The notes beneath the pieces are model-generated. The model searched no databases. It saw nothing but the letters and a program-made list of their open reading frames with translations, and was not told where the DNA came from. Shown here piece by piece: positions 10,369 through 21,500 of a DNA stretch of 64,000 bases. The stretch is taken from contig NC_088348.1 in NCBI RefSeq assembly GCF_036884655.1, positions 20,530,501 through 20,594,500 on the forward strand. Direction: 5' to 3'. This stretch comes from Musa acuminata AAA Group (Eukaryota; Streptophyta; Magnoliopsida; Zingiberales; Musaceae). The translations under genes and the position numbers were made by a program. Every line of letters starts with the position of its first letter. Positions within the stretch are counted from its first letter, which is position 1.

Positions 10369-11171
10369 ACATGATGCAAATATGGCATATTGCTAATATG
10401 GCAATCATAGTTATCATTAATTCATATATTTTCGATGATGCAAGCATGGCACAATCATAGCATCAATTCATATATCTGTTTTTTTTTTAACATAATATGG
10501 CATTTATAGCATCAGTTCATATATTTCTCCCCATTTGTCATCAACAAAAAGGAGAACGATATAAACAACTTTTAAATATACGTGTGATGCCATATATAGG
10601 TTTCATGTCATTTATCTATATAGAGTGATAGGAAAAACATCTCAACATGACATGAAGATTATAGAGTAAAAACTTCTTCCTTTTTATTTGTTATTATCTT
10701 TTTGCATGAAGGAGGAAAGCCATTTGTGTAATTCAAATAGATAGGTTATTAAAGCATGCTTTACAAGGATCAGGATATTTATGTGAATCAAATCCTTGTA
10801 CATAAAAATATCTTCCTTTTATAAGAAGGAATCATCAAATATATTTCTCAAAGAGAATATTTTTCACATGATAAGTCTAAAAGATATGCATTTGCTAGAT
10901 GATTCTATTTGTCAAAAATCAATGATGTGAATCAAACTATATTTGTCATATGTTTATTAAGTCCGAAAGAGAATAATGTATTCATGAAATCCGATTGGAA
11001 CTGAAAATTTAACACTTTCATACAATCGGACAAGACTATACAATCATGAAGATATGCTCATTGTTATGGAAATTTTTGTATTAATTTCTAACATGTTATT
11101 TTAGGCATATAATGGTAATTAAGTAATTTGATCATTCAATCAATAAAGTCCGAATAATAATTTTAACAAGT

Positions 11172-11641
11172 TTATGCATTCGGACACATCAATATTCCTA
11201 ATTCTCTTCTTATGAAATCAAATTGTTCTTCACTTAGAGGTTTTGTAAAAATATCAGCTAGTTGATGCTTAGTATCTATGAACTCTATGATTACATCATG
11301 ATTAGTAATATGATCTCGTATAAAGTGATGTCTAATATCAATATGTTTTGTTCTTGAGTGTTGAATGAGATTCTTTGTTAAATATATTGCACTCGTGTTA
11401 TCATATTTAATGAGAATGTTTTTAAGATAGACTTTATAATCTTCTAAGGTGTTTTTCATTCACACAACTTGTGCATAACATGCACTGGCTGCAATATATT
11501 CAACTTCGGTTGTTGATAGTGCAACCGAGTTTTGTTTCTTAGATGATCAGGAAATAATGGAATGTCCCAAAAATTGACATGTTCCTGATGTGCTTTTTCT
11601 ATCTAGTCTACACCCAGCAAAATCCACATCAGCATAAGCAA
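11172..11641 (-). pseudogene. Element C RNase H (copia)
   Basis: A minus-strand copia RNase H. The C-terminal 95 codons are open (11459-11172) and contain KYDNTSAIYLTKN, HSRTKHIDIRHHFIRD and DTKHQLADIFTKPL, the standard end of copia pol, then a stop after CPNA. The upstream half (11640-11460), with the first acidic residues and a CYA..(V)W block, is interrupted by a stop near 11460 and others. It follows RT directly. The short RNase H tail at 40356-40463 in element D is a close homologue. Confidence 0.85.
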
Positions 11642-12299
11642 TTAACTCAAATTTTTCGATTTTGGATACCATAATCCTAGATTTGTGGTACCTTTAAGAT
11701 ATCTAAGTATTCTTTTAACCACTTTGAAATTAGATATCTTAGGATTCGATTGAAACCTAGCACAAAGTCCTACACTGAACATGATATCTGGTCTAGTTGC
11801 AGTGAGGTAAAGTAAACTTCCTATCATACCCCTATAAGTTTTTTGATCGAAGCTTTCTCCACTTTCATCAACTTCTAACTTAGTGGAGGTGCTCATAGGA
11901 GTGTTAATAGCTTTTGGGCTATTCATATTAAATCTTATTAGTAGATCTAAGGCATATTTAGTTTGACTAATAAAGATGTCATTGTTTAGTTGCTTAATTT
12001 GTAAGCCTAAGAAAAAGGTTAATTCTCCAATCAAACTCATTTCAAATTCGAGACTCATGGTTTTAGCAAAAGATTCATAAAAAGATTCATTCGTAGAACC
12101 GAAGATAATATCATTAACATAAATCTGAACAATGAGAAAATTATTTTCAAAATTTTTGATAAACAGTGTAGTATCGATCTTACCTTTTGTGAAATTATTT
12201 TCAATAAGAAAAGTACTTAATCTATCATACCAAGCCCTTAGGGCTTGTTTTAAGCCACAGAGAGCTTTGGTTAATTTAAATACATGATTAGGGAGGCTT
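11642..12299 (-). pseudogene. Element C reverse transcriptase, 3' part, with YVND catalytic motif
   Basis: The second half of a minus-strand copia RT, separated from its first half (28085-28480) by element B. It starts at the block with KALCGLKQALRAWYDRL (about 12260-12215), passes the catalytic loop at 12121-12110, which reads YVND where active enzymes have YVDD (Asp to Asn, codon 12115-12113), and continues through FFLGLQIKQ, ISQTKYALDLL, GSLLYLTATRPDIMFSV and RILRYLKGT (12058-11642). A frameshift or stop near 12060 splits it further. The Asn change alone should abolish polymerase activity. Confidence 0.87.
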
Positions 12300-12304
12300 T
12301 TATT
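12300..12304. repeat. Target-site duplication of element B (left)
   Basis: TTATT, repeated exactly at 28080-28084. Confidence 0.92.
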
Positions 12305-13797
12305 TGCTAGTCATAGGTGCCCAGTAAGCCAATCACGTGAGAGATGGCACGTGTGACTTGATACAGAATCTTTTTGCTCATTATATTTTGGCGTATATCA
12401 CTTATAACTATTGCATATGTGCATATATATATTGTGATGTCCTTGGATTTGTGCAATGGGAATCGGATCGTGATGAGATCACGATAATGAGATCGATTCA
12501 CCTTTAAACACATATCGTAAATAATCACGGTCATAGGTTACTCGAGAGGGACATCGTGATAACCAAACAGACTAGTGTGCTGTATACCCATCCATATGAT
12601 GGATGCAGCTGGTCTCATAGCTGCTTGTGTAGGGACACTAGGGATATAGTACAGGTGCTCATTGGAGAATGAGTTCAATGATTGATCCGCTTACGGAATG
12701 CTGGATGGTTGATGATGCCTTATTGTCAGACAGCGATTCCGTAGTCCTAGTGGTGTATTTGATCCTTGACTTGAGACACCAAGGATGTCCTATATGAGTG
12801 CTCCACTCTTTGATAACAGACTTAGAGGTTTGGCTATCCCAGATCTAGTATAGCTGGTCATTGGGAGTGGTAGTCGACCTTACGAGGGCTATTGAGTGTC
12901 GATAGAGGATCATCCACTCTCGGCGTCATGAGAGGAATATCCCATGTGTTCTCACTCAGACAAATCCCTGGCCAGAGTCATTCGGGTTGAGAGAGAAAGA
13001 GTTCTCCGGGAGAATCCGATTAGAGCGAGACTCGAGTAGAAACCGTATGGGTCTGACAACACCATACTCGATATACGGTCTTTGGGATATTAGATGGATG
13101 AGGGACTATAGGTACACGGTAACTAAGGACAAACAGGTTCAATGGATTAGATTCCCCTGTATCGTCTAGGGACTATGGCGTAGTGGCCTAGTACGTCCGT
13201 AGTCGATGAGTCGAGTGAATTATTACATAGATAATAATTCACTGAGTTAGAAGGAGTTCTGACAGGTATGACTCACGGCCAGCTCGATATTGGGCCTAGA
13301 GGGTCACACACATATGGTAGGTATTGCGGTGAGTAGAAGTTCGGATATGAGATATCCGACGGAGCCCTTGTCTTATTGGATGCAGATCCAATACCCACTA
13401 GGGGAGGACCCATTAGCGTTTGACACGGGACGTCTATAAATAGGAGGGATTCAGAGCCTCATAGGCGAGAGAGCTTTTGCTTGTCTTTCCTATTCTCCTC
13501 TCCCTCTCCACCTCAGAGCAGGCCTGGAGTTTTGAGGAGCGTCATCGCAACCTTGCTGTGTGGATCACCACTAGAGAGGAGGACGCTTGACCTCCTTCAC
13601 CCTCTCCTAAGGATCTGTAAAGAAATTGGGATATACGATCTCCCTAGGTAACACAATCTACTCTATACGCAGTTTTAAGTTTCGCGGACTTTGCGCACCA
13701 ATCTTCACATGACGACGAACATCTCTTTGGGAATCGGGGATTTTGTTTTCTTGTTCTTCCGCTGCGCATATGATGTCGCCCCTAAGATTTCCCAACA
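12305..13797 (+). repeat. Element B 5' LTR
   Basis: A 1493-bp LTR with TG...CA ends; homologous over its whole length to 26587-28079. It includes the inverted repeat ATCGTGAT/ATCACGAT at 12467-12485. Confidence 0.95.
13435..13442 (+). promoter_or_regulatory. TATA box, element B 5' LTR
   Basis: TATAAATA about 360 bp before the LTR end; conserved in the 3' LTR at 27717-27724. Confidence 0.65.
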
Positions 13798-13798
13798 G

Positions 13799-13810
13799 TG
13801 GTATCAGAGC
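13799..13810 (+). promoter_or_regulatory. Element B primer-binding site
   Basis: TGGTATCAGAGC, complementary to the 3' end of plant initiator-Met tRNA, one base after the 5' LTR. Confidence 0.9.
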
Positions 13811-13902
13811 CAGGTTGTTCGTGCGAATGATTGGTTTTGAACTGCGTGTGCTGTGTTTAGGAAGACTTTTGACGTCAAAATCGTTGACGCAAAACCAAGG
13901 AA

Positions 13903-13923
13903 GGGCAGCAACAGTTGCTGCCC
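13903..13923 (+). repeat. 21-nt palindrome in element B leader
   Basis: GGGCAGCAAC-A-GTTGCTGCCC: a perfect 10-bp stem about 90 nt after the PBS, where retroelement RNAs often carry dimerisation or packaging structures. Confidence 0.7.
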
Positions 13924-15070
13924 TCGATCTGCGTACGTGCAGCGCAGCCGAAGGCGGGCAGCACAAGGGTTGCGTCTACAGTAGCCGGTCGGCGGCCTGC
14001 TTGCAGCCCACGGGTAGAGGCGCCTGCGGCCACTTCTCCCGCGGGGTGAGGCGCCGCAGGGCAGCGGCGCTTGCCGCCGCTTCTCCCTCGGGCGAAACCC
14101 CCCCCCCCCCACATAGGGGCGGCCGCCCGGCGGGATAGCACCGCCTGCGGGCGTTGCCCCACCAGCAGAACCGCCCGCGGGGGTGCCCACCTGTAGCGGC
14201 AGCGCCGCCAGTGGGCGTGCCGCCTGCAGGCGAGGGCAGCACCCTCGCCTCGCCGCACAGGCCACCGCTAGCAGGGTGGCGGCGGCGGTAGTAGTAAGAG
14301 GGAATTAGGGTTTTGGGTAAAAGGAAAGTTTTGCCCTTGTGAATTTGAGAAATTCCAGTTTCTATCTTTTTATGAAAATACCCTTAGGAATTGAGAAATT
14401 CCCTACATGTCCCTGAATTCAAAAAATATTAATTAATTAAAAGGTTTAGTTGATTATTATTTTTATTATTATCTAGTTGTCCTACATGATGATGATTATT
14501 TATACATGTGATGTATAAATGTGTGGACGGATGATCATGGACCGTGTGATGTGTGTACTTGTGATTATTATTATTGAGGTCTACGAGCCTCCATTATATT
14601 TCTCATTTATTGTCGGACCTGCGTGCCTATGATTAAGTTGTAATCATATGAGGAGGCACAGCGGGAGCATGGATTCGATAGCAGGACCCACGAGACGGAC
14701 GATCATGATGCATGAAGATGCATCAAGATGTCGACGGAACCGACGAGGACGAGATAGACGATCACAGGGCATGAAGATGCACCGTTGCACACATAGATGT
14801 TGATGTGAGTGATTAGGCCTACTGGCTAGGGCCTAATCATATTAGGTTGTGGTCCATGATCATCTGGTGTGATTGCTTATACACATACTAGATATGTATA
14901 TATATTTGAATGCGATGTAGATATATATTAAATATGTATATATGTGACATGTCATATTAGGAGACTAAATCATAGAAACATCTCTCGATAATATTAAGTC
15001 AGTAAACGTGAGGCAATTAGATTGACCCACATGGCCTTCCATCGTTATAAGTAGGAACCGATTCCCGGAG

Positions 15071-15106
15071 TAGGTTGAGTTGGTCGAGTCCTTCGAGACT
15101 CACCTA
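15071..15106 (+). repeat. Leader hairpin 1
   Basis: Arms TAGGTTGAGT and ACTCACCTA pair with one bulged T around the conserved TGGTCGAGTCCTTCGAG apex. Confidence 0.7.
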
Positions 15107-15162
15107 TATCGCGATTCGCTATCTTGCTTACGACATAGAGATGTCACCGGTGACCTGAGGGC

Positions 15163-15199
15163 ATGGTATACTTGGTCGAGTCCCTCGAGGGTATATCAT
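15163..15199 (+). repeat. Leader hairpin 2
   Basis: Arms ATGGTATAC and GTATATCAT pair over 9 bp (one G-U) around TTGGTCGAGTCCCTCGAGG. Confidence 0.72.
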
Positions 15200-15242
15200 C
15201 AAATCAGACTCATCTTGTAACGAAGGTGTTGACTTAACCGAG

Positions 15243-15277
15243 CATCATGGTTGGTCGAGTCCCTCGAGGCCATGGTG
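15243..15277 (+). repeat. Leader hairpin 3
   Basis: Arms CATCATGG and CCATGGTG pair over 8 bp (one U-G) around the same conserved apex. Confidence 0.72.
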
Positions 15278-15344
15278 ATTCGGAGGCCGAACAGGATGGG
15301 AATCACAAGGAGTTGTGATCGGCAAGAGTTGCCTACCTTTTAGG

Positions 15345-15383
15345 CTTAGTGTGATTGGTCGAGTCCCTCGAGGTTACACTAAG
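15345..15383 (+). repeat. Leader hairpin 4
   Basis: Arms CTTAGTGTGA and TTACACTAAG pair over 10 bp (one G-U) around the same conserved apex. Confidence 0.75.
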
Positions 15384-15568
15384 ACGCTGATTGGATCCTG
15401 ATCCCCACTAGAAGTCTGCCGGAGACTTCCGTTTCACGTGCTGAGGGTGTCGCGTGACTCGTTAGTAAAATAGTGGGAGCATATTAAGATATAAGTCCAT
15501 ATCTTGATAGTTTATTTCTTGTAAAATCTGCATGATATTCATTTCTGCTACATCTTTATTTTCAGAAA

Positions 15569-16096
15569 ATGTCGCTTTCAAATCCCTTACGTGGCATACT
15601 TGATGTCAATCGCCTCACTGGTCCAAATTATACGGATTGGCTCCGTAACTTGAGAATTATTCTCATAGCGAAGAAAATCGTGTACGTCCTTGATATAGTG
15701 ATGCTTGTGCCCGAAGAAGGGGCAAACGAGGAAGAGATCGCGCGCTACGTGAAGTACATTGATGACTCCACTCTTGCTCAGTGCTATATTTTGGGCTCTA
15801 TGACTCCTGAGTTACAGAGACAACATAAAAAGATGGATGCCAGATCTATTCTCCTACATGTCCGCAAATTGTTTAAGGAACAGGGAAGGACTCATCGATA
15901 TGAGATATCTAAGAGCCTCTTTCGCGCTAGGATGACTGAGGGGACACCGGTTCAGAACCATGTCCTAAAGATGATTGAGTGGATAGAGAAACTCATAGGT
16001 CTAGGAATAGTCCTAGAGGATAACTTGTGTGTGGACATTGTGCTTCAGTCCCTACCAGATTCCTTTTCACGGTTCATAATGAATTTTAACATGAAC
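15569..16096 (+). pseudogene. Element B gag, 5' part
   Basis: The forward N-terminal 176 codons of a copia gag of the UBN2 type, the structural protein of the virus-like particle. The start ATG is the first in frame after the leader hairpins. It opens with MSLSNPLRGILDVNRLTG and NYTDWLRNLRIIL, the usual copia gag start, and later shows LQSLPDSFSRFIMNFNMN. No stop occurs up to 16096. There element N interrupts the gene between an AAC and the next AAG codon; the frame resumes at 23220 in the same phase once the TSD is counted once. It looked open until N arrived, apart from the downstream stop at 23460. Confidence 0.9.
16092..16096. repeat. Target-site duplication of element N (left)
   Basis: TGAAC, repeated exactly at 23215-23219. 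Confidence 0.95.
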
Positions 16097-17588
16097 TGTT
16101 GAATCTCGGATTTTGATGATGAAACTAATTGATTGTGTTTAAATGTTTGACTACATTTTGAGTGATACAGGTCTACTCGATCAGGATTAGACAATTAACG
16201 CAGGAGGAATTGACGTTGCGTCGGAGGAGATCACGTCAGGATATTGGATGGCAGAAGGCTTCGGGCGTTGGGCATCGGGCCAAGGAGAGCGAAATTGCGC
16301 CAAGGATATCGGGGTTGCGGAGGTCAACCGCCGATTGGGCAACAAGCTGCAAGAGAGGACGATGCACCGAAGAATCGGATGAAGCGCCAACCAATGACGT
16401 GCCGGGCAACAGAATGTCAATTTGCGTTATAATAATTGTCTAGATCGGAGTAGAGTGTTTGCTTGTGTGTGCAGGATTAACTACGATAACCAAAAAACAC
16501 AAAGCGAGAATACCGGAGTCAAGCTCGATGGACGTTTAAGAGACCGAAGAATCATCGGAGATGCTGCCGGAACCGTCCGAGAAGAAATCGGGAACGTGTC
16601 GGAAGTTCGCCGAAGAAATCGTCGGAGGCTCGCGGAGATCACCAAGAAGGCTCGGCTACTCGTTAAAGTCATCACAAAGATTGGGAGCTTGCAGGGAGTC
16701 CGTCGGAAGAAGTTCGTCGGAAAGCTCGCCGGAACAAGACTCGACGTTCGCGGTTAAAAAACTTGCTTAGGATGTTTTTGTTATGTAGTTCACCTGTAAT
16801 TAGGATTAGGATTAAGAGATAATCCTATATCCTGGTTAGGGGCCAACTGGGCCCAAAGTCAAATTTGGTTTGGGCGAAAAATAAGCCAAACCAATGAATC
16901 GGAAAGCCAGGCGGTGGAACCGCCTGGCTGGGCGGTGACACCTCCTTGGCTGGGCGGTTGCACCGTCCAGCACCCGAGCGCTGGGCGGTGGCACCGCCTG
17001 GCTGGGCGGTGGAACCGCCAGCACCGGGAACCCTAAGAGAATTCAAATTTTGGAGCCCAAAATTTGAATCCTCTTGAGGCCTATAAATACCCCTCAAATC
17101 TCAGCTGAGGTTACAACTTTTTGAGCAGCAAGTGTTTGAGAGAAAAGCCTTAGAAAAGTGTTAGCTTGTCTTGTTTTCAATTTGCTAGTGTTCACCTCCT
17201 TCTTTCTTGTTGAAAATCTGTAAGAGAGTGAACCGCTTGTAAAAGTTGTAAGAGGGGTATTCACCCTTCACTTTCAAGAGACTTGCTAGTGGAAGGTGGG
17301 AGCCTCATCGAAGAGGGGCCTCGCAAGTGGAGTAGGTCATTTGACCGAACCACTCTAAAAATCGGCGTAATCTCTGGTTTGCTTTTTATTAATGTCATTT
17401 ACATTACTGCAAATCTTCTTACTGCTTTAGTTCCTTATTACTCTTGCTGCGCAACTTTAAGAACACGCCTTCAAGTTAAATTTCTCAAGTTTTGTTCTTA
17501 ACATACGAAAGATTTTTTTTATTAAAACCGAAGTTTTAATCCGCTGCACTAATTCACCCCCCCTCTTAGTGCCGCTCCGATCCTAACA
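16097..17588 (+). repeat. Element N 5' LTR
   Basis: Starts TGTTGAATCTCGG, ends GATCCTAACA. The GC block at about 16910-17025 is one 31-bp unit shorter than in the 3' LTR. Confidence 0.95.
17082..17089 (+). promoter_or_regulatory. TATA box, element N 5' LTR
   Basis: TATAAATA about 60 bp after the GGCGGT/ACCGCC block; transcription probably starts some 30 bp further on. Confidence 0.65.
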
Positions 17589-17590
17589 AT

Positions 17591-17602
17591 TGGTATCAGA
17601 GC
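17591..17602 (+). promoter_or_regulatory. Element N primer-binding site
   Basis: TGGTATCAGAGC, initiator-Met tRNA complement, two bases after the LTR. Confidence 0.92.
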
Positions 17603-17638
17603 CACGGTTTTCTACTTTGGTTTAACACCCAAATAGAA

Positions 17639-18559
17639 ATGGCTCTTTATGGCTTTCAAGAGGGTCACTCTCTCATTCGTCCTCCCTTTTTCAATGGGAC
17701 GGACTACACTTGTTGGAAAACTCGAATGAGAGTTTTCTTACTTTCTTTGGATTTGAATTTATGGGACATAGTCGAAAATGGATTTGAAATGTCTTCTCTC
17801 CCAATGAACCATTGGAATGATTTGGAGAAGAAGATGTTTTCTTTAAATGCAAAGGCTATGAATGCCTTATATTGTGCACTTGACAAAAGTGAATTTAATC
17901 GCGTTTCGATGTGTGACTCGGCTTTTGATATTTGGAGAACTCTAGAGGTCACTCATGAAGGCACTAGCCGAGTGAAAGAGTCCAAAATCAATATTCTTGT
18001 GCATTCTTATGAACTTTTCCGGATGAAACCAAGTGAGTCTATCGGAGACATGTACACCCGGTTCACGGATGTCATCAATGGACTCAAAGCTCTTGGTAAA
18101 AGTTTTTCTAATTTTGAACTAGTCACTAAAATCTTAAGATCCCTTCCAAAAAGTTGGGATCCAAAAGTTACGGCCATTCAAGAGGCCAAGGACCTTAAAA
18201 CATTCCCTCTCGAAGAACTTATTGGGTCTCTAATGACCTACGAAATGAACAATGTGGCAAAAAAGAAACTCGAGAACAACCTTCCAAATGATAGGAAGGA
18301 TTTGGGACATAGAACACATGAATACCACTCGAGCATAAGCTCAAGTGATGGTGAACTTAAACTACAAATGAAACAAAAATTAAAAAGCAAAAAGAATGGA
18401 ACTACTTGCTTTGAACGCAAGAAGAACAAAAGTTGGGATGAATTGAGCTCTTCCGAAGACGAGGAGAAAATCAAGAAAGGCGAGGTGGCAAACTATGCCT
18501 CACCCTCTTTCAACAATGAGGTAATCAAAATCCCACTAATTCATTTCGAAATTACATAA
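17639..18559 (+). CDS. Element N Gag (UBN2-type copia capsid protein), intact
   Basis: An open frame of 306 codons, beginning 36 bases after the PBS; the ATG follows an A-rich context and matches the starts in J, L and D. It has the DUF4219/UBN2 fold markers of plant copia gag: RPPFFNGTDYTCWKTRMRVF (about 20-40), SLNAKAMNALYCALD (about 80), FDIWRTLEVTHEGT (about 100), MKPSESIGDMYTRF (about 130), SLPKSWDPKV (about 175) and PLEELIGSLMTYEM (about 195). The C-terminal third is Lys/Glu/Ser-rich. No zinc knuckle (CX2CX4HX4C) is present, unlike gag in C and D, where the matching region continues to CYECKK.GHYKSDC. The frame ends 13 codons after a GAG|GTAATC splice-donor-like site at 18521. It could form particles but supplies no enzymes. 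Confidence 0.9.
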   Translation: MALYGFQEGHSLIRPPFFNGTDYTCWKTRMRVFLLSLDLNLWDIVENGFEMSSLPMNHWNDLEKKMFSLNAKAMNALYCALDKSEFNRVSMCDSAFDIWRTLEVTHEGTSRVKESKINILVHSYELFRMKPSESIGDMYTRFTDVINGLKALGKSFSNFELVTKILRSLPKSWDPKVTAIQEAKDLKTFPLEELIGSLMTYEMNNVAKKKLENNLPNDRKDLGHRTHEYHSSISSSDGELKLQMKQKLKSKKNGTTCFERKKNKSWDELSSSEDEEKIKKGEVANYASPSFNNEVIKIPLIHFEIT

Positions 18560-21500
18560 TACTTTCTTGAGTTATTTTTAATTTAGTTTAGGATTAATTT
18601 TCTTGAAAATTGCTTGTGTTATGTTAATGCAATAAAATGTTAGATATAAATATAATGCTTATACACCTAGTAAGATTAATCTTATATATATGTGCTTGAG
18701 AAGCAAGAATTTGTACTTTGACGATTTCCATATTGATTTTCAATGTCGATGCATGACTTTTGAATGGAAGGTTTTATGATTTTTTTATGAACCTTATCTT
18801 TGGTTTTCAAACATGATGTATAGTTTTGACATAAGAACAAAAATTTGAAGCATGCTAATATAAAGTCAATCATATAAAGTAAAACTAAAGAAATTTTAAA
18901 TATCTATAAGAATCATTCAAAATTATGTTCAATAAAACCTTACTTGATGTTGTAATGAAACTATTGAAAGTTTTGATGCTATGATTTGATGATTTTATGC
19001 ATGAGATTGTAAAGTTATACATGATGATTTTTTGGTCTTGATGGTTTTTATGACAAAATTCATTTTTCGATCCTAAATGTTGATGCACATTTTTATCTAG
19101 CATAAATGACATGAATTTAAATAACTAAAAAGAGAAAAGCATTGTTCTTGAAAATTATTTTTCTCTATCTTGTTGATTTATATGAATCCCTTGAAAATGA
19201 TTTTGGTTTGATGATTTGAATTACAAATGAGTTATATCAAAATCATGATATTGATTTGACTTGAAGTAATGAGTTGAAATCATTTTTTTTTGGAATTATG
19301 TGTTGCACTTTTTTATCTTGATGATCTTTGATTTTTTTTTGTTTTAAAACGATGATGCATGGATTTGAAAGAAAAGGAGATGCATGCATGGAATCAATCA
19401 ATAAGTTGAAACAAAAGGAGGAAAGATTTTTTATTGAAAATTTTCTTTTTCTCTATCTTATTGATTTATACCTAAGAGACCAATAAAATTATTTATGTCA
19501 TTTTGAATCTCTTGAAAGAAATGTTGAGATTTTGATGATTTAGACGATTTGAATTTGAATGAGTTTTATCTAAAATCATGATCTTGATTCCGTGATATTT
19601 ACAAATTAAGATTTATTATGAATCAAGATTTTTCATTAATCGATCTCCTAAGATTTTCTTTTGATTATTAATGAGTAGGTTTTTCAAAAAGAAATCATGT
19701 CTTCTGGTATTCACATGTTCTAATCCTTCATGATAAAATTTTTATGTAATTCCTTATATTCATGAAATGTTTATCTCATCACCAATTATTTTCTTCTTGA
19801 TATTCCTTATTTGGTGATATAAAATCATGCATGAAATACTCTTGAGATTATTTTGATGCATACAAATGAAAAGTTATGATCATGCATGGTAGGATGCAAT
19901 TTGACAAATTAATACCATTATGATTTGAAATATTTATAATTTGGAATGATGCATGCAATACTTATGCCTTTTATTATGATAATATATGTGATGTATTGCA
20001 TATGATGTGAATCATGAATGCTTTAAATGATAAATGTCTTGATATCATGATTGATGATTTTGTTCTATGCATAAGATTTTTAAAATTATGCATAATGAAT
20101 CTTGTAATTTACAGATTATCGATTTTCTTTTTACCACAATGAAAGTGCCTTATTGATCCTTGTCATAATAAATCTAGCACTTTCGGTTTTAAACATGATA
20201 CATGTTTTTATTTGACATAAAAAAAAAGGGAGGCATGCTTGAATGAAATAAATCACATGAATTGAAGTAACTAAAAGAGAAGAACATTTTTCTTCTTGAA
20301 AATTATTTTTTCTATATTATTGATTTTGATGAATCTATTTGTATTATTTTTATGAATCTCATGGATTATGAAAATGATTTGAATTTAATGGATTTTATTG
20401 AAATCATGATCTTGATTTCTCACAATTTTCTATTGAATGAATCAAGTTTGTTTTCTATTTAAAAGGATATTTATCAAAATTTTCATGGTCTTTTAGTATT
20501 CATGATATTGATAATTATATTTTGAAACTCTATGTAAATCAAGATTCTTCATCATGATTCTCTCGTTTTATAAAAGAGGAGATGTTCTATGTGAATCATA
20601 AGATTTTATATGCATGAATTGAGATTCTTTTTGCTATTAACTAGCAAGAAACTTGTTTTTGTAAACCATGACATGCTACTTGACATCTTGATAATTTATA
20701 ACTTGAGTTTTCTTTTTGAATCAAGATTGTTTCCTATCATGTTTTCTATCTACAAAAGAAGAAATTTGTCAAAAATGATATATGTCTTTTGACATTCATT
20801 TTTCATCTTTATTATTTACCCTTATCATGATTTGAATATTATAGTAAAGAGAAATGAATTACATGATTGTATTGTTATTCCCTTCTATTTGACACTGACA
20901 AAGGGGGAGCAAAACTTGCTAGATAGCAAATTTGCTAGCTTGCACAATTTGAAAAGAGGCAAAATAGTCCATCTTGCACATCTCAAAAGATGTAAAATTT
21001 TGCTAACTTTTTATGTGTAAAAGTTGATAGCTTGTATACTATAAATTTGCATACCAAAAATACAATCTTGTTTATCTCAAGATGCAAAACATACTAACTT
21101 GCACTTTGCAACGGAAGCAAAATTGCTAGCTCAAACATTGCAAAGGAAGCAAAAATTTGCTAGCTTACAATTTGCATATTTCAAGAAGCAAGAGTTGCTT
21201 TCTTGAACATCTCAATATTGCTAGCTTGCATGATGTAGAACTTGCTATCTTGAACATTACCAAAAGTGCTATCTTATATGCTGTAAAACTTGTATATCTA
21301 AAACTTGATAGCTTGAATGTCCCAAGCATGATGCATTACTTGCTAAATTTTCTATCTTCAAAATTGCATGATGATAAAAATTTAATATTATGTTTTTCAT
21401 GCAATGGTTTGAACCCATATAATAAACACATAAGAGTAGCTACTTCTCCTTTTTGTTGATGACATAGGGGGAGAAGTATATTGATGACTTCATGCATTGA

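Larger units (their letters stand above)
9962..11171 (-). other. Element C 3' non-coding region
   Basis: About 1.2 kb of AT-rich DNA between the end of RNase H and the PPT. No coding signal on either strand. It holds two hairpin-forming GATATC inverted repeats (10224-10269 and 10323-10368) that recur in elements D and J. Confidence 0.7.
13811..15568 (+). other. Element B long structured leader
   Basis: A 1.76-kb untranslated leader between PBS and gag. A GC-rich island (about 13900-14290) opens it, with a near-perfect palindrome at 13903-13923. An AT-rich middle follows. Four related hairpins lie at 15071-15383, just before the gag ATG. The reading frames in the GC island overlap one another and have no recognisable product. 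Confidence 0.75.

Noticed and set aside
13743..14265. Several overlapping ORFs of 88-153 codons in the GC-rich leader of B
   Set aside because: All lie in the same GC island, overlap on both strands and have low-complexity Ala/Arg/Gly/Pro-rich products. Few stops are expected at this base composition.
15081..15098. Possible RNA polymerase III B box in the leader hairpins
   Set aside because: One base of the GGTTCGANNCC pattern is missing and no A box lies at a suitable distance, so a tRNA-derived SINE is not supported.
16162..16757. ORFs repeated exactly at 21757-22352 and similar ones at 58598
   Set aside because: They lie in LTRs and recur only because the LTRs are copies. They have no recognisable domain.
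17591..17602. tRNA-like sequence TGGTATCAGAGC
   Set aside because: It is the primer-binding site next to an LTR; no cloverleaf surrounds it. The same holds at 13799, 34629 and 60145, and on the minus strand at 31629, 45016 and 55215.
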